Assembly (NCBI GenBank): GCA_964516515.1
Contig: CAZEYA010000080.1
Coordinates: 1-15,985 of the forward strand
Source of the DNA: JANNOG01 sp964516515
GTDB taxonomy: Bacteria > Actinomycetota > Actinomycetes > Actinomycetales > JBBAYJ01
Length of the DNA stretch: 15,985 nucleotides
Direction: 5' to 3'
The notes under the pieces: model-generated
What the model saw: the letters and a program-made list of their open reading frames with translations, nothing else
The model's database searches: none
What the model was told of the DNA's origin: nothing
Position numbers and translations under genes: made by a program
Shown: one piece after another, positions 1 through 6,614 of the stretch
Layout of the letters: each line of letters starts with the position of its first letter
How positions within the stretch are numbered: the stretch's first letter is position 1

Positions 1-76
1 GGCCCGGCCACCGGCCCCACGACGAACCACACCGGCACCGGGTCCGACGCCCTCGGCGCGCCCAGGAGGCCCGCCG
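1..76. other. Window edge upstream of ftsL; no gene assigned
   Basis: This stretch lies where the rsmH (mraW) gene normally ends in actinobacterial dcw clusters. None of the three forward frames contains a stop codon within it. Frame 1 stays open into ftsI. Frame 2 is the ftsL frame and has no earlier ATG, GTG or TTG start. Frame 3 runs on to a TGA at 165-167. An upstream gene therefore either ends before the window or overlaps ftsL by about 90 nt in frame 3. I cannot decide between these, so no coding call is made. An AGGAGG ribosome-binding site for ftsL lies at 64-69. Confidence 0.5.
64..69 (+). promoter_or_regulatory. Shine-Dalgarno site of ftsL
   Basis: A perfect AGGAGG sits 7 nt before the TTG codon at 77. 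It decides the start of ftsL, which otherwise has no ATG or GTG near the expected N-terminus. Confidence 0.75.
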
Positions 77-394
77 TTGCGTTCGGTCCCGAGCCCGGCT
101 CCCAGCGTCACGCCCGGTGCCGGGTTCGTCCTCACGTGCGTCGGCCTGCTCGCCGGGTCGCTGTTGACCCTGCTGGGTCTCAACGTCGCCATCTCGGCCA
201 ACTCGTTCACCGTCGACTCCCTGGAGTCCCGGCAGCGAGTGCTCATCGAGACCGAGGACGCGCTGCGGCTGGCGGTCGCCGACGCCGGCACACCGCAGCG
301 CCTCGACGCGCGGGCACGCGCGCTCGGCATGGTCGCGGTGCAGACGCCGGTGCTGCTCGTCGCGCCACCGGAGGTGGCGGGGGGCTCCGACTGA
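77..394 (+). CDS. ftsL: Septum formation protein FtsL (actinobacterial type)
   Basis: This encodes a 105-residue bitopic membrane protein of the divisome. With FtsQ (DivIB) and a DivIC-like partner it is expected to scaffold and activate the FtsW-FtsI synthase. Visible features are a short proline-rich cytoplasmic N-terminus, one membrane helix at about residues 17-39, and an extracytoplasmic stretch suited to a coiled coil (about 44-68). A P-x-RLDARARALGM segment at 73-85 resembles the FtsL C-terminal region. FtsL sequences are poorly conserved, so position directly before ftsI is the strongest evidence. The TTG start is chosen because of the AGGAGG 7 nt upstream. The TGA stop shares its A with the ATG of ftsI (TGATG, 1-nt overlap), which suggests coupled translation and equal dosage of the two partners. 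Confidence 0.88.
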   Translation: MRSVPSPAPSVTPGAGFVLTCVGLLAGSLLTLLGLNVAISANSFTVDSLESRQRVLIETEDALRLAVADAGTPQRLDARARALGMVAVQTPVLLVAPPEVAGGSD

Positions 395-2217
395 TGGCGG
401 CGCCCACCACGGGCGCTCGCGGGGGCCGGGGGTCGACCCGGCGCCGCGCCCCGCGCCGGGGCACCCCGCGACGCGCCGTCCATCGCCACCGGGTCGCGAT
501 CACCTCGGGGGCCATCCTCGTCGTCTTCGGGATCTATGCCGGCCGACTGGTCGAGCTGCAGGCCATCGACGCCGATGCGCTGGCGGCCACTGCGCTGGAG
601 CAACGGCTCATCGACCACGCCCTGCCGGCGTTGCGCGGCGACATCATCGACCGCGACGGCGCACTGCTGGCGACCACGGACCCCCGGGTGACCATCACTG
701 CCGACCAGACACTGGTGGCTGGCTACGTCGACCGTGACGACAAGCGCAAGGCCGGCCCCCGGGCGCTGGCCGCCCGGCTGGCCCCCGTGATCGGCGCCGA
801 CGTCGCGGTCATCGCGGCCACGCTGACCGGTGACGCCCGCTACACCGTGGTGGCCCGCGACATCACGCCAGAGGTCTGGCGGCAGGTGGCGGCGCTGCGG
901 CTGCAGGGGATCTTCTCCGAGCGCACCACGGTCCGCGACTACCCGGCCGGACGGGTGGCTGCCAACGTTGTCGGCTTCGTGGGCTCCGACGGCGCAGGAC
1001 TGGCCGGGGTCGAACTCGGCCACGACAGCCACCTCAGCGGAGTCGACGGCTGGGCGCAGTACGAGCGCAGCGGCGAGAGCCGGGGATATCGCGAGATCCC
1101 GGGTGGTGCCGCCACCGGCCAGGACCCCGTCGACGGTGACGACGTCACCCTCACTCTGGACCGCGACCTGCAATGGCAGGCCGAGCAGGCGGCCTCGCGA
1201 GCGGTGGCGGCGTCGGGGGCGCAGAGCGCGTCAGTCATCGCGATGACCGTCACCGGTGACGTCCTCGCGATGGCCGACGTGCCCGGCTACGACCCCAACG
1301 ACGTGGACCGTGCCGTCGAGGCGAACCTCGGCAACCGCGCCATCAACGACGTCTTCGAGCCCGGCTCCACGAGCAAGGTCATCACCATCGCCGGCGCACT
1401 CCAGGACGGTCTCGCGGTACCCACCACGCCGTTCACCGTTCCGGATCGCATCGACCGCGGCGGCCGGACGTTCAACGACTCCCACTCCCACCCGCCGCAG
1501 CAGCTGACGTTGACCGGCGTGCTGGCCGAATCCAGCAACACGGGCACGATCATGTCCACCGAGCAGATGATGCCGCAGCGGCTGCACGAGTGGTTCGCCG
1601 CCTTCGGGTACGGACGCGTCAGCGGCATCGGGCTGCCGGGGGAGTCCGCGGGCCTGCTGCCGCCGGCTGCGGACTGGTCGGCGTCGCAGCAGTACACCGT
1701 GCGGTTCGGCCAGGGCGTCAGCGTGACCGCACTGCAGATGGCGTCGGTGTTCCAGACCATCGCCAACGACGGGGTCCGGGTGCCGCCGCGCATGGTCGTC
1801 GGCACCACGACCCCGGACGGCAGCTTCACGCCGACGCCGACCCGGCAGGCCGAGCCCGTGCTCGCGGCCGACACCGCGGTGAAGCTGCAGCGGATGCTGG
1901 AATCCGCGGTCAGCGACGAGGGCACGGGCTCGGCGGCCGTGGTGCCCGGCTACCGGGTGGCCGGCAAGACCGGCACGGCGCAGCGCTATGACGAGTCCTG
2001 CGGCGGCTACTGCGGGTACACCGCCTCCTTCGTCGGCTTCGCACCCGCCGAGGACCCGCAGATCATCGTCGCCGTCGCGGTCCAGGACCCGACGCGGGGC
2101 ATCTACGGCGGCACCACGGCTGCCCCGGTCTTCAAGTCGGTGATGACCGCTGCGCTGGCCGACCTGCGGGTCGCGCCCAGTGTGTCGCCACCCGAGCTCT
2201 ACCCGGTGTCCTGGTGA
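394..2217 (+). CDS. ftsI: Septal peptidoglycan transpeptidase FtsI (PBP3/PbpB class B PBP)
   Basis: This encodes a 607-residue class B penicillin-binding protein that crosslinks septal peptidoglycan together with FtsW. An Arg-rich cytoplasmic tail (1-33) precedes a membrane anchor at about 34-52. The dimerisation domain has RGDIIDRDG at 81-89. The transpeptidase domain carries all three catalytic motifs: S325-T-S-K328 with the acylated Ser325, S380-S-N382, and K525-T-G-T528. There are no PASTA repeats, and length is normal. Two cysteines (C536 and C540) lie just after the KTG motif on the outer face. The ATG at 394 is chosen because it overlaps the ftsL stop and because the open frame upstream (136-393) translates to Arg/Ala-rich sequence that only shadows ftsL. 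The TGA stop is embedded in GTGA. Confidence 0.97.
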   Translation: MAAPTTGARGGRGSTRRRAPRRGTPRRAVHRHRVAITSGAILVVFGIYAGRLVELQAIDADALAATALEQRLIDHALPALRGDIIDRDGALLATTDPRVTITADQTLVAGYVDRDDKRKAGPRALAARLAPVIGADVAVIAATLTGDARYTVVARDITPEVWRQVAALRLQGIFSERTTVRDYPAGRVAANVVGFVGSDGAGLAGVELGHDSHLSGVDGWAQYERSGESRGYREIPGGAATGQDPVDGDDVTLTLDRDLQWQAEQAASRAVAASGAQSASVIAMTVTGDVLAMADVPGYDPNDVDRAVEANLGNRAINDVFEPGSTSKVITIAGALQDGLAVPTTPFTVPDRIDRGGRTFNDSHSHPPQQLTLTGVLAESSNTGTIMSTEQMMPQRLHEWFAAFGYGRVSGIGLPGESAGLLPPAADWSASQQYTVRFGQGVSVTALQMASVFQTIANDGVRVPPRMVVGTTTPDGSFTPTPTRQAEPVLAADTAVKLQRMLESAVSDEGTGSAAVVPGYRVAGKTGTAQRYDESCGGYCGYTASFVGFAPAEDPQIIVAVAVQDPTRGIYGGTTAAPVFKSVMTAALADLRVAPSVSPPELYPVSW

Positions 2218-2270
2218 GCGCCGCACCCGCCGCCGCGCTGCCGGCGGGCAGTTTCAACGACGGGCAATGA
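2214..2270 (+). other. Possible 18-codon coupling mini-ORF between ftsI and murE
   Basis: A GTG at 2214-2216 overlaps the ftsI stop (GTGA). It opens a short frame of 18 codons, with product MSAAPAAALPAGSFNDGQ, ending in TGA at 2268-2270. That TGA overlaps an ATG at 2267-2269 (ATGA) in the first copy of a 16-bp duplication. The murE start used here is the equivalent ATG of the second copy, 12 nt beyond the mini-ORF stop. Translation could keep ribosomes moving across an otherwise empty gap. This is inference; the peptide has no recognisable function and chance is possible. Confidence 0.25.
2226..2248 (+). other. Short GC hairpin in the ftsI-murE gap
   Basis: The arms CCCGCCG (2226-2232) and CGGCGGG (2242-2248) are perfect reverse complements around a 9-nt loop. 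Only three T residues follow, so this is a weak candidate for an attenuator or stability element, and it may be chance in such GC-rich DNA. Confidence 0.25.
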
Positions 2271-2293
2271 CAACGACGGGCAATGACAACGAG
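2255..2293 (+). repeat. 16-bp tandem duplication at the murE start
   Basis: The unit CAACGACGGGCAATGA occurs twice without a gap, at 2255-2270 and 2271-2286. A partial third copy (CAACGA) begins at 2287. Each full copy ends in ATGA. Because 16 is not a multiple of 3, the two ATG codons are in different frames. The first (2267) reads only 9 codons to a TAG at 2294-2296, and the second (2283) opens murE. Confidence 0.9.
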
Positions 2294-3974
2294 TAGCCTC
2301 CAGCGCGTGCGATTGCCGGGTCAGTCCTCGACCGTGACGGAACTGGCAGCCGCCTTCCGCCTGGGCCGCGCGACTGGTTCGCCGGAGCCCTCGAGCGATG
2401 TCGTCACCGGCGCCACCCAGGATTCCCGCCGGGTGCAGCGCGGGGACCTCTACGTTGCGGTGCCGGGCCGGCGGGCCCACGGGGCACAGTTCGCAGCGCA
2501 GGCCGTCGCCGCGGGGGCCGTGGCGGTGCTGACCGACCCGGCAGGTGTGGCGCATCTCGCCGACACGGTCCGGGCAGCGGTCCCCGTACTGGTCGTCGAC
2601 TCTCCACGGGTCGTCATAGGGCCGCTGAGCGCGGCGCTGCACGGCCACCCGGCCGAGCACCTCGCCGTACTGGGCGTCACCGGTACCAACGGCAAGACGA
2701 CGACGACCTACATGGTTCATCACCTGCTGCGATGCGCCGGCATCCCGGCCGGGTTGATCGGCACGGTCGCGATGCGCACACTCGACCAGGACGTGCCGAG
2801 TCTGCTCACGACCCCCGAGGCGCCCGATCTGCAGCGGACGCTGGCGGAGATGCGCCGGGACGGCGTCGACACCGTCGCACTGGAGGTGTCCAGCCACGCC
2901 CTCGCGCTGCACCGCGTGGATGGCACCCGCTTCTCCGTCGTCGCCTTCACCAACTTCTCCCGGGACCACCTGGACTTCCACGGCAGCATGAGCGAGTACT
3001 TCGACGCCAAGCTCCGGCTGTTCACCGGCGGCTTCGCGCACGATGCCGTGGTGTGCGTCGACGACGAGGCGGGGGTGAGGGTGGCCGAGCGGGCGCGGTC
3101 GGCCGGGCTCACGGTGATGACGGTCGCCAGTCGCCGGGCGCCGGGGGTCGACACCTGGATCGGCCCCGTCACGGCGGCAACGGACGGCAGCCAGCGATTC
3201 GAGGTTCACGGCCCGTTCGGACCGCAGGGTCGGCATGCGCTCGTAGGGGTCGACCTGCCGATGCCGGGCCGCTACAACACCGTCAATGCCGTGATCGCCC
3301 TGACCGCCGCCCACCGGCTGCTGCTGCGCCGCCAGGGCACTGGATCGACGGCCGAGTCCGTGGCCGTCCCCGACATCGCGGCGCTCGCCTCGTACCTGGC
3401 CGCCTTCCCGGGCGTCCCTGGCCGGATGCAGCGCATCGTCGACCCCGCGGCCGAGGGCGGCACACCGCTCGTCGTCGTCGACTACGCGCACACCCCCGAC
3501 GCCCTGACCACAGTGCTCAGTGCGCTCCGCCCGGCGACCAGAGGCCGGCTGGTAGCGGTCGTCGGCGCCGGGGGCGAACGGGACGCGGGCAAACGGGCGG
3601 CCATGGGCGCGGCGGCGGCCGCGGCAGCCGACGTGGTGGTGGTCACCGACGACAACCCTCGCAGCGAGGATCCCGCTGCCATCAGGGCCGCTGTCCTGGA
3701 GGGCGCCACAGCGGCGGGCCGCCGTGCCGGCGACGTCGTCGAGGTCGCCGACCGCGCGGCGGCGATCGCCCGCGCGCTCGCCACGTGCAGTGGGCCCGAC
3801 GACACGGTCGTCGTCTCGGGCAAGGGTCACGAACTCGGCCAGCAATACGGCGACGGCCCGATGATGCCGTTCGACGACCGCGTGGTGTCCGCCGAGGCCC
3901 TGCATGCCTGGGCGGTGGAAGCGGGGTTGGTGCGTCAACCGGTGGGGGCCGGCGGATTAGGGGTGAGCGGATGA
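2283..3974 (+). CDS. murE: UDP-MurNAc-L-Ala-D-Glu:diaminopimelate ligase MurE
   Basis: This encodes a 563-residue cytoplasmic Mur ligase that adds the third stem-peptide residue to UDP-MurNAc-L-Ala-D-Glu with ATP. The N-terminal substrate domain contains TQDSRRVQRGDLYVAVPG. The central ATPase domain has the P-loop G134-T-N-G-K-T139 and a FDAKLRLF segment whose Lys243 is the expected carbamylated lysine. The C-terminal domain has D457-N-P-R460, the signature of diaminopimelate-adding rather than lysine-adding enzymes; it does not separate the meso and LL isomers. The start is uncertain. ATG 2283 is taken by default, but it has only a weak ribosome-binding site and GTG codons at 2307 and 2334 are also possible before the first conserved segment. 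The TGA stop overlaps the murF ATG (ATGA). Confidence 0.96.
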   Translation: MTTSSLQRVRLPGQSSTVTELAAAFRLGRATGSPEPSSDVVTGATQDSRRVQRGDLYVAVPGRRAHGAQFAAQAVAAGAVAVLTDPAGVAHLADTVRAAVPVLVVDSPRVVIGPLSAALHGHPAEHLAVLGVTGTNGKTTTTYMVHHLLRCAGIPAGLIGTVAMRTLDQDVPSLLTTPEAPDLQRTLAEMRRDGVDTVALEVSSHALALHRVDGTRFSVVAFTNFSRDHLDFHGSMSEYFDAKLRLFTGGFAHDAVVCVDDEAGVRVAERARSAGLTVMTVASRRAPGVDTWIGPVTAATDGSQRFEVHGPFGPQGRHALVGVDLPMPGRYNTVNAVIALTAAHRLLLRRQGTGSTAESVAVPDIAALASYLAAFPGVPGRMQRIVDPAAEGGTPLVVVDYAHTPDALTTVLSALRPATRGRLVAVVGAGGERDAGKRAAMGAAAAAAADVVVVTDDNPRSEDPAAIRAAVLEGATAAGRRAGDVVEVADRAAAIARALATCSGPDDTVVVSGKGHELGQQYGDGPMMPFDDRVVSAEALHAWAVEAGLVRQPVGAGGLGVSG

Positions 3975-5506
3975 GCGTGACCCTCGGCGACATCGCGCTC
4001 GCTGCGTCCGGCACGGTGGAGCCCGCGGCGGCGGCCAGCGTGCCCTTGTCGGGGGTGGGGTTCGACTCGCGGCGGGTCTCGCGGGGTGAGTTGTTCCTCG
4101 CCCTGCCGGGGACCCGGGTGGACGGCCACGACTACGTGGCCCAGGCGCTGCGTGCCGGGGCCGCCGCCGCGTTGGTGCAGCGGGCGCCGACGGCCACCGG
4201 TTCAGCGGCGGTCGGCCCGCTGGTGCTCGTTGCCGATACGGTCAGCGCCCTGACCGAGATCGCGACCGCCCTGCACCGCGACCTCGCGCAGGCAGGCACC
4301 CGGACTGTGGCGATCACCGGCAGCAACGGCAAGACCACCACCAAGGACCTGCTGGCGCACGTGCTGCGGACGGTGTCGGGGTCGCCGGATGCCGTGGCCG
4401 CGCCGCCCGGTTCCTACAACAACGAGGTGGGGCTGCCGGTCACGGTCATTCGGGCAGCCATCGCCACGCAACGCCCCCGCCACCTGATCCTGGAGATGGG
4501 CGCCCGCGGCGCCGGGCACATCCGTGGGCTCTGCGCGATCGCACCGCCCGACATCGGGGTCGTCCTGATGGTCGGCAGCGCCCACCTCGCCGAGTTCGGC
4601 AGCCGGGAGGCACTGGCCCGCGCCAAGGCGGAGATGGCGGAGGGGGTGGGTCCCACCGGGGTGTGCATCCTCAACGCCGACGACCCGATCGTGGCGGCGA
4701 TGGCCGCCCGCACGAGCGCCCGCGTGGTCGGCTTCGGCACCGTTGCGGCGGCCGACGTCCGGGCCTTCGACGTCGACATCGATGCAGCGGCATGCGCTCG
4801 GTTCACCCTCGGCTTCGACGGCGTCCGCGCCCCGGTGGCGCTGCCGCTGCCCGGGCCGCATCACGTCACCAATGCCCTCGCCGTGGCCGCCGTCGCCTTG
4901 ACGGAGGGGTACGGCGTCGAGGAGGTGGCAGCGGCGCTGTCAACGCCTGGAGAGGTGAGCCCGCACCGAATGGCGGTCACGGCGCGCCCGGACGGCGTGA
5001 CGATTCTCGACGACGCCTACAACGCCAACCCCGAGTCGATGGCGGCCGCGCTGCGCTCACTGGCGGTGCTGGGCAGGTCCCGCGGTAAGGGCGGGCGCAC
5101 CTGGGCCGTGCTGGGGGAGATGCTCGAACTGGGAGAAGCCGCGGGGACCGAGCACGACGCGATCGGTCGCCTGGCCGTCAGACTGAACATCAACCGGCTG
5201 GTCGTGGTCGGGCAGGGTGCTCGCGCGCTCCATCTCGGTGCCCAGCAGGAGGGCAGCTGGGGCGGGGAGTCGCAGTGGGTGAGCGACGCCGATGCCGCCA
5301 GGGCCGTGCTGGAGAAGGAACTGGCGGCCGGTGACGTTGTGCTGGTCAAGGCGAGCAATTCGGTGCGGCTCTGGCAGCTCGCCACCGACCTCATTTCCAC
5401 CGACGTCCTTGCTACCGACCTCCTTGCCGCCGACCTCGTTGCCACCCATCCTGCGCCGGCAGCGCCCGGTCGTGGCGTGCCTCTCGGCAGCGGTGGCGCC
5501 CCGTGA
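3971..5506 (+). CDS. murF: UDP-MurNAc-tripeptide:D-Ala-D-Ala ligase MurF
   Basis: This encodes a 511-residue cytoplasmic ligase that adds D-Ala-D-Ala to UDP-MurNAc-tripeptide, completing the pentapeptide precursor. The substrate domain shows GVGFDSRRVSRGELFLALPG near the N-terminus. The P-loop is G117-S-N-G-K-T122, followed by NNEVGLPVT and LEMGARGAGHI, both typical of MurF. The third domain has LDDAYNANPESM and AVLGEMLELG. The conserved domain ends near VLVKASNSVRLWQLA. Beyond this lies an extra tail of about 40 residues with four pentapeptide repeats (see the repeat feature) and a Pro/Gly-rich end. The ATG at 3971 overlaps the murE stop (ATGA), and the TGA stop overlaps the mraY GTG (GTGA), so translation is probably coupled in both directions. 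Confidence 0.96.
   Translation: MSVTLGDIALAASGTVEPAAAASVPLSGVGFDSRRVSRGELFLALPGTRVDGHDYVAQALRAGAAAALVQRAPTATGSAAVGPLVLVADTVSALTEIATALHRDLAQAGTRTVAITGSNGKTTTKDLLAHVLRTVSGSPDAVAAPPGSYNNEVGLPVTVIRAAIATQRPRHLILEMGARGAGHIRGLCAIAPPDIGVVLMVGSAHLAEFGSREALARAKAEMAEGVGPTGVCILNADDPIVAAMAARTSARVVGFGTVAAADVRAFDVDIDAAACARFTLGFDGVRAPVALPLPGPHHVTNALAVAAVALTEGYGVEEVAAALSTPGEVSPHRMAVTARPDGVTILDDAYNANPESMAAALRSLAVLGRSRGKGGRTWAVLGEMLELGEAAGTEHDAIGRLAVRLNINRLVVVGQGARALHLGAQQEGSWGGESQWVSDADAARAVLEKELAAGDVVLVKASNSVRLWQLATDLISTDVLATDLLAADLVATHPAPAAPGRGVPLGSGGAP
5384..5443 (+). repeat. Four 15-bp imperfect tandem repeats in the murF 3' end
   Basis: Four consecutive 15-bp units resembling ACCGACCTCCTTGCC start at 5384, 5399, 5414 and 5429. 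They encode the pentapeptides TDLIS, TDVLA, TDLLA and ADLVA (MurF residues 472-491). A degenerate fifth unit may follow (THPAP). They lie after the conserved MurF fold, so copy number could change without harming catalysis. Confidence 0.85.
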
Positions 5507-6588
5507 TCACGATCCTCATCGCGGCCGGGGTGGCTCTGGTGGCGGCGCTGTTCCTGACTCCCGCATTCATCCGGGTGCTGGTGCGCCACGGGTACGGGCA
5601 GTTCATCCGCGACGACGGCCCGACCAGCCACCATTCCAAGCGGGGCACCCCGACCATGGGTGGCGCGATCATCATCGGAGCGGTGCTGCTCGGGTACTCG
5701 GTCGCCCACCTCGTCACGTTGCGGCCGCCCACCTGGTCCGGGCTGCTCGTGCTCTTCCTCATGGCCGGCCTGGGCCTGGTCGGCTTCCTCGACGACTGGA
5801 CGAAGATCCGAAACCAGCGCAGCCTCGGATTGCGAGCGTGGCAGAAGCTGCTCGGCCAGTCACTGGTGGCGGTGACCTTCGCCGTGCTCGCCCTGACTCG
5901 GCCCAACGAGTCCTTTCGGACGCCCGCGTCCACCCAGATCTCGTTCATCCGCGACACCCCGTTCGATCTGGCGGCGCCAGGTGCCGTGATCGGCACGATC
6001 CTGTTCATCGTCTGGGCGTACCTGCTGATCGCCGCCGCGGGCAACGGGGTCAATCTCACCGACGGTCTGGACGGGCTGGCCACCGGGGCGTGCCTGTTCG
6101 TCTTCTCGGCCTACACCCTGATCGGGATCTGGCAGTCGGGCCAGTCGTGCTCGGTCGATCCGGGCGCCCAGTGCTACGACGTCCGCGACCCGCGCGATCT
6201 CGCGGTCGTGGCAGCAGCCCTGCTCGGTGCCTGCTTCGGATTCCTCTGGTGGAACGCATCGCCGGCGAAGATCTTCATGGGGGACACCGGCTCGTTGGCC
6301 CTCGGCGGCGCCATCGCAGGCCTGGCGATCACGACCCGCACCCAACTGCTGTTGCTCATCCTGGGCGGCCTCTTCGTGATCATCACGCTGTCGGTGATCA
6401 TTCAAGTCGGATCGTTCAAGCTCACCGGGAGACGGGTGTTCCGGATGGCGCCGCTGCAGCACCATTTCGAGCTCATGGGGTGGGGTGAGGTGACGATCGT
6501 CATCCGCTTCTGGATCATCGCCGGACTGTTCGTGGCGGTGGCCCTGGGCATCTTCTACACGGAGTGGGTCGCCGGGGATCTCAGGTGA
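5503..6588 (+). CDS. mraY: Phospho-MurNAc-pentapeptide translocase MraY
   Basis: This encodes a 361-residue polytopic membrane enzyme that transfers phospho-MurNAc-pentapeptide from UDP to undecaprenyl phosphate, making lipid I. Family signatures are visible in order: DGPTSHHSKRGTPTMGG (39-54), the DD pair D97-D98 in FLDDWTK, N181-x-x-N184-x-x-D187-GLDG, FMGDTGS with Asp261, and PLQHHFELMGW with His320-His321. About ten hydrophobic helices are present, as expected. The outer loop between the helices that follow DGLDG and precede GDTGS has two cysteines, C216 and C224. The GTG start overlaps the murF stop (GTGA), which fixes the N-terminus at MITILIAAG. The stop at 6586-6588 is also within a GTGA. 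Confidence 0.97.
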   Translation: MITILIAAGVALVAALFLTPAFIRVLVRHGYGQFIRDDGPTSHHSKRGTPTMGGAIIIGAVLLGYSVAHLVTLRPPTWSGLLVLFLMAGLGLVGFLDDWTKIRNQRSLGLRAWQKLLGQSLVAVTFAVLALTRPNESFRTPASTQISFIRDTPFDLAAPGAVIGTILFIVWAYLLIAAAGNGVNLTDGLDGLATGACLFVFSAYTLIGIWQSGQSCSVDPGAQCYDVRDPRDLAVVAAALLGACFGFLWWNASPAKIFMGDTGSLALGGAIAGLAITTRTQLLLLILGGLFVIITLSVIIQVGSFKLTGRRVFRMAPLQHHFELMGWGEVTIVIRFWIIAGLFVAVALGIFYTEWVAGDLR

Positions 6589-6614
6589 GGTCCCGGATTC
6601 GGCGGGTGCCGTGA
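6585..6614 (+). other. Possible 9-codon coupling mini-ORF between mraY and murD
   Basis: A GTG at 6585-6587 overlaps the mraY stop (GTGA). It opens a 9-codon frame (MRSRIRRVP) that ends in TGA at 6612-6614. That TGA overlaps the murD GTG at 6611-6613, again as GTGA. The mini-ORF therefore exactly spans the 22-nt gap. A role as a ribosome relay for translational coupling is inference. Confidence 0.35.

Noticed and set aside
136..393. N-terminal extension of FtsI by 86 residues in the same open frame
   Set aside because: It overlaps ftsL, translates to Arg/Ala/Gly-rich sequence with no family similarity, and the ATG at 394 sits on the ftsL stop and gives a normal-length FtsI.
2199..3938. Long antisense open frame (579 codons) opposite murE
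   Set aside because: It is the shadow of a GC-rich coding strand, with low-complexity Arg/Gly/His composition and a true Mur ligase on the other strand.
2732..3970. Upstream extension of the MurF frame through murE
   Set aside because: It is the alternate frame of murE. MurF begins at ATG 3971, which overlaps the murE stop.
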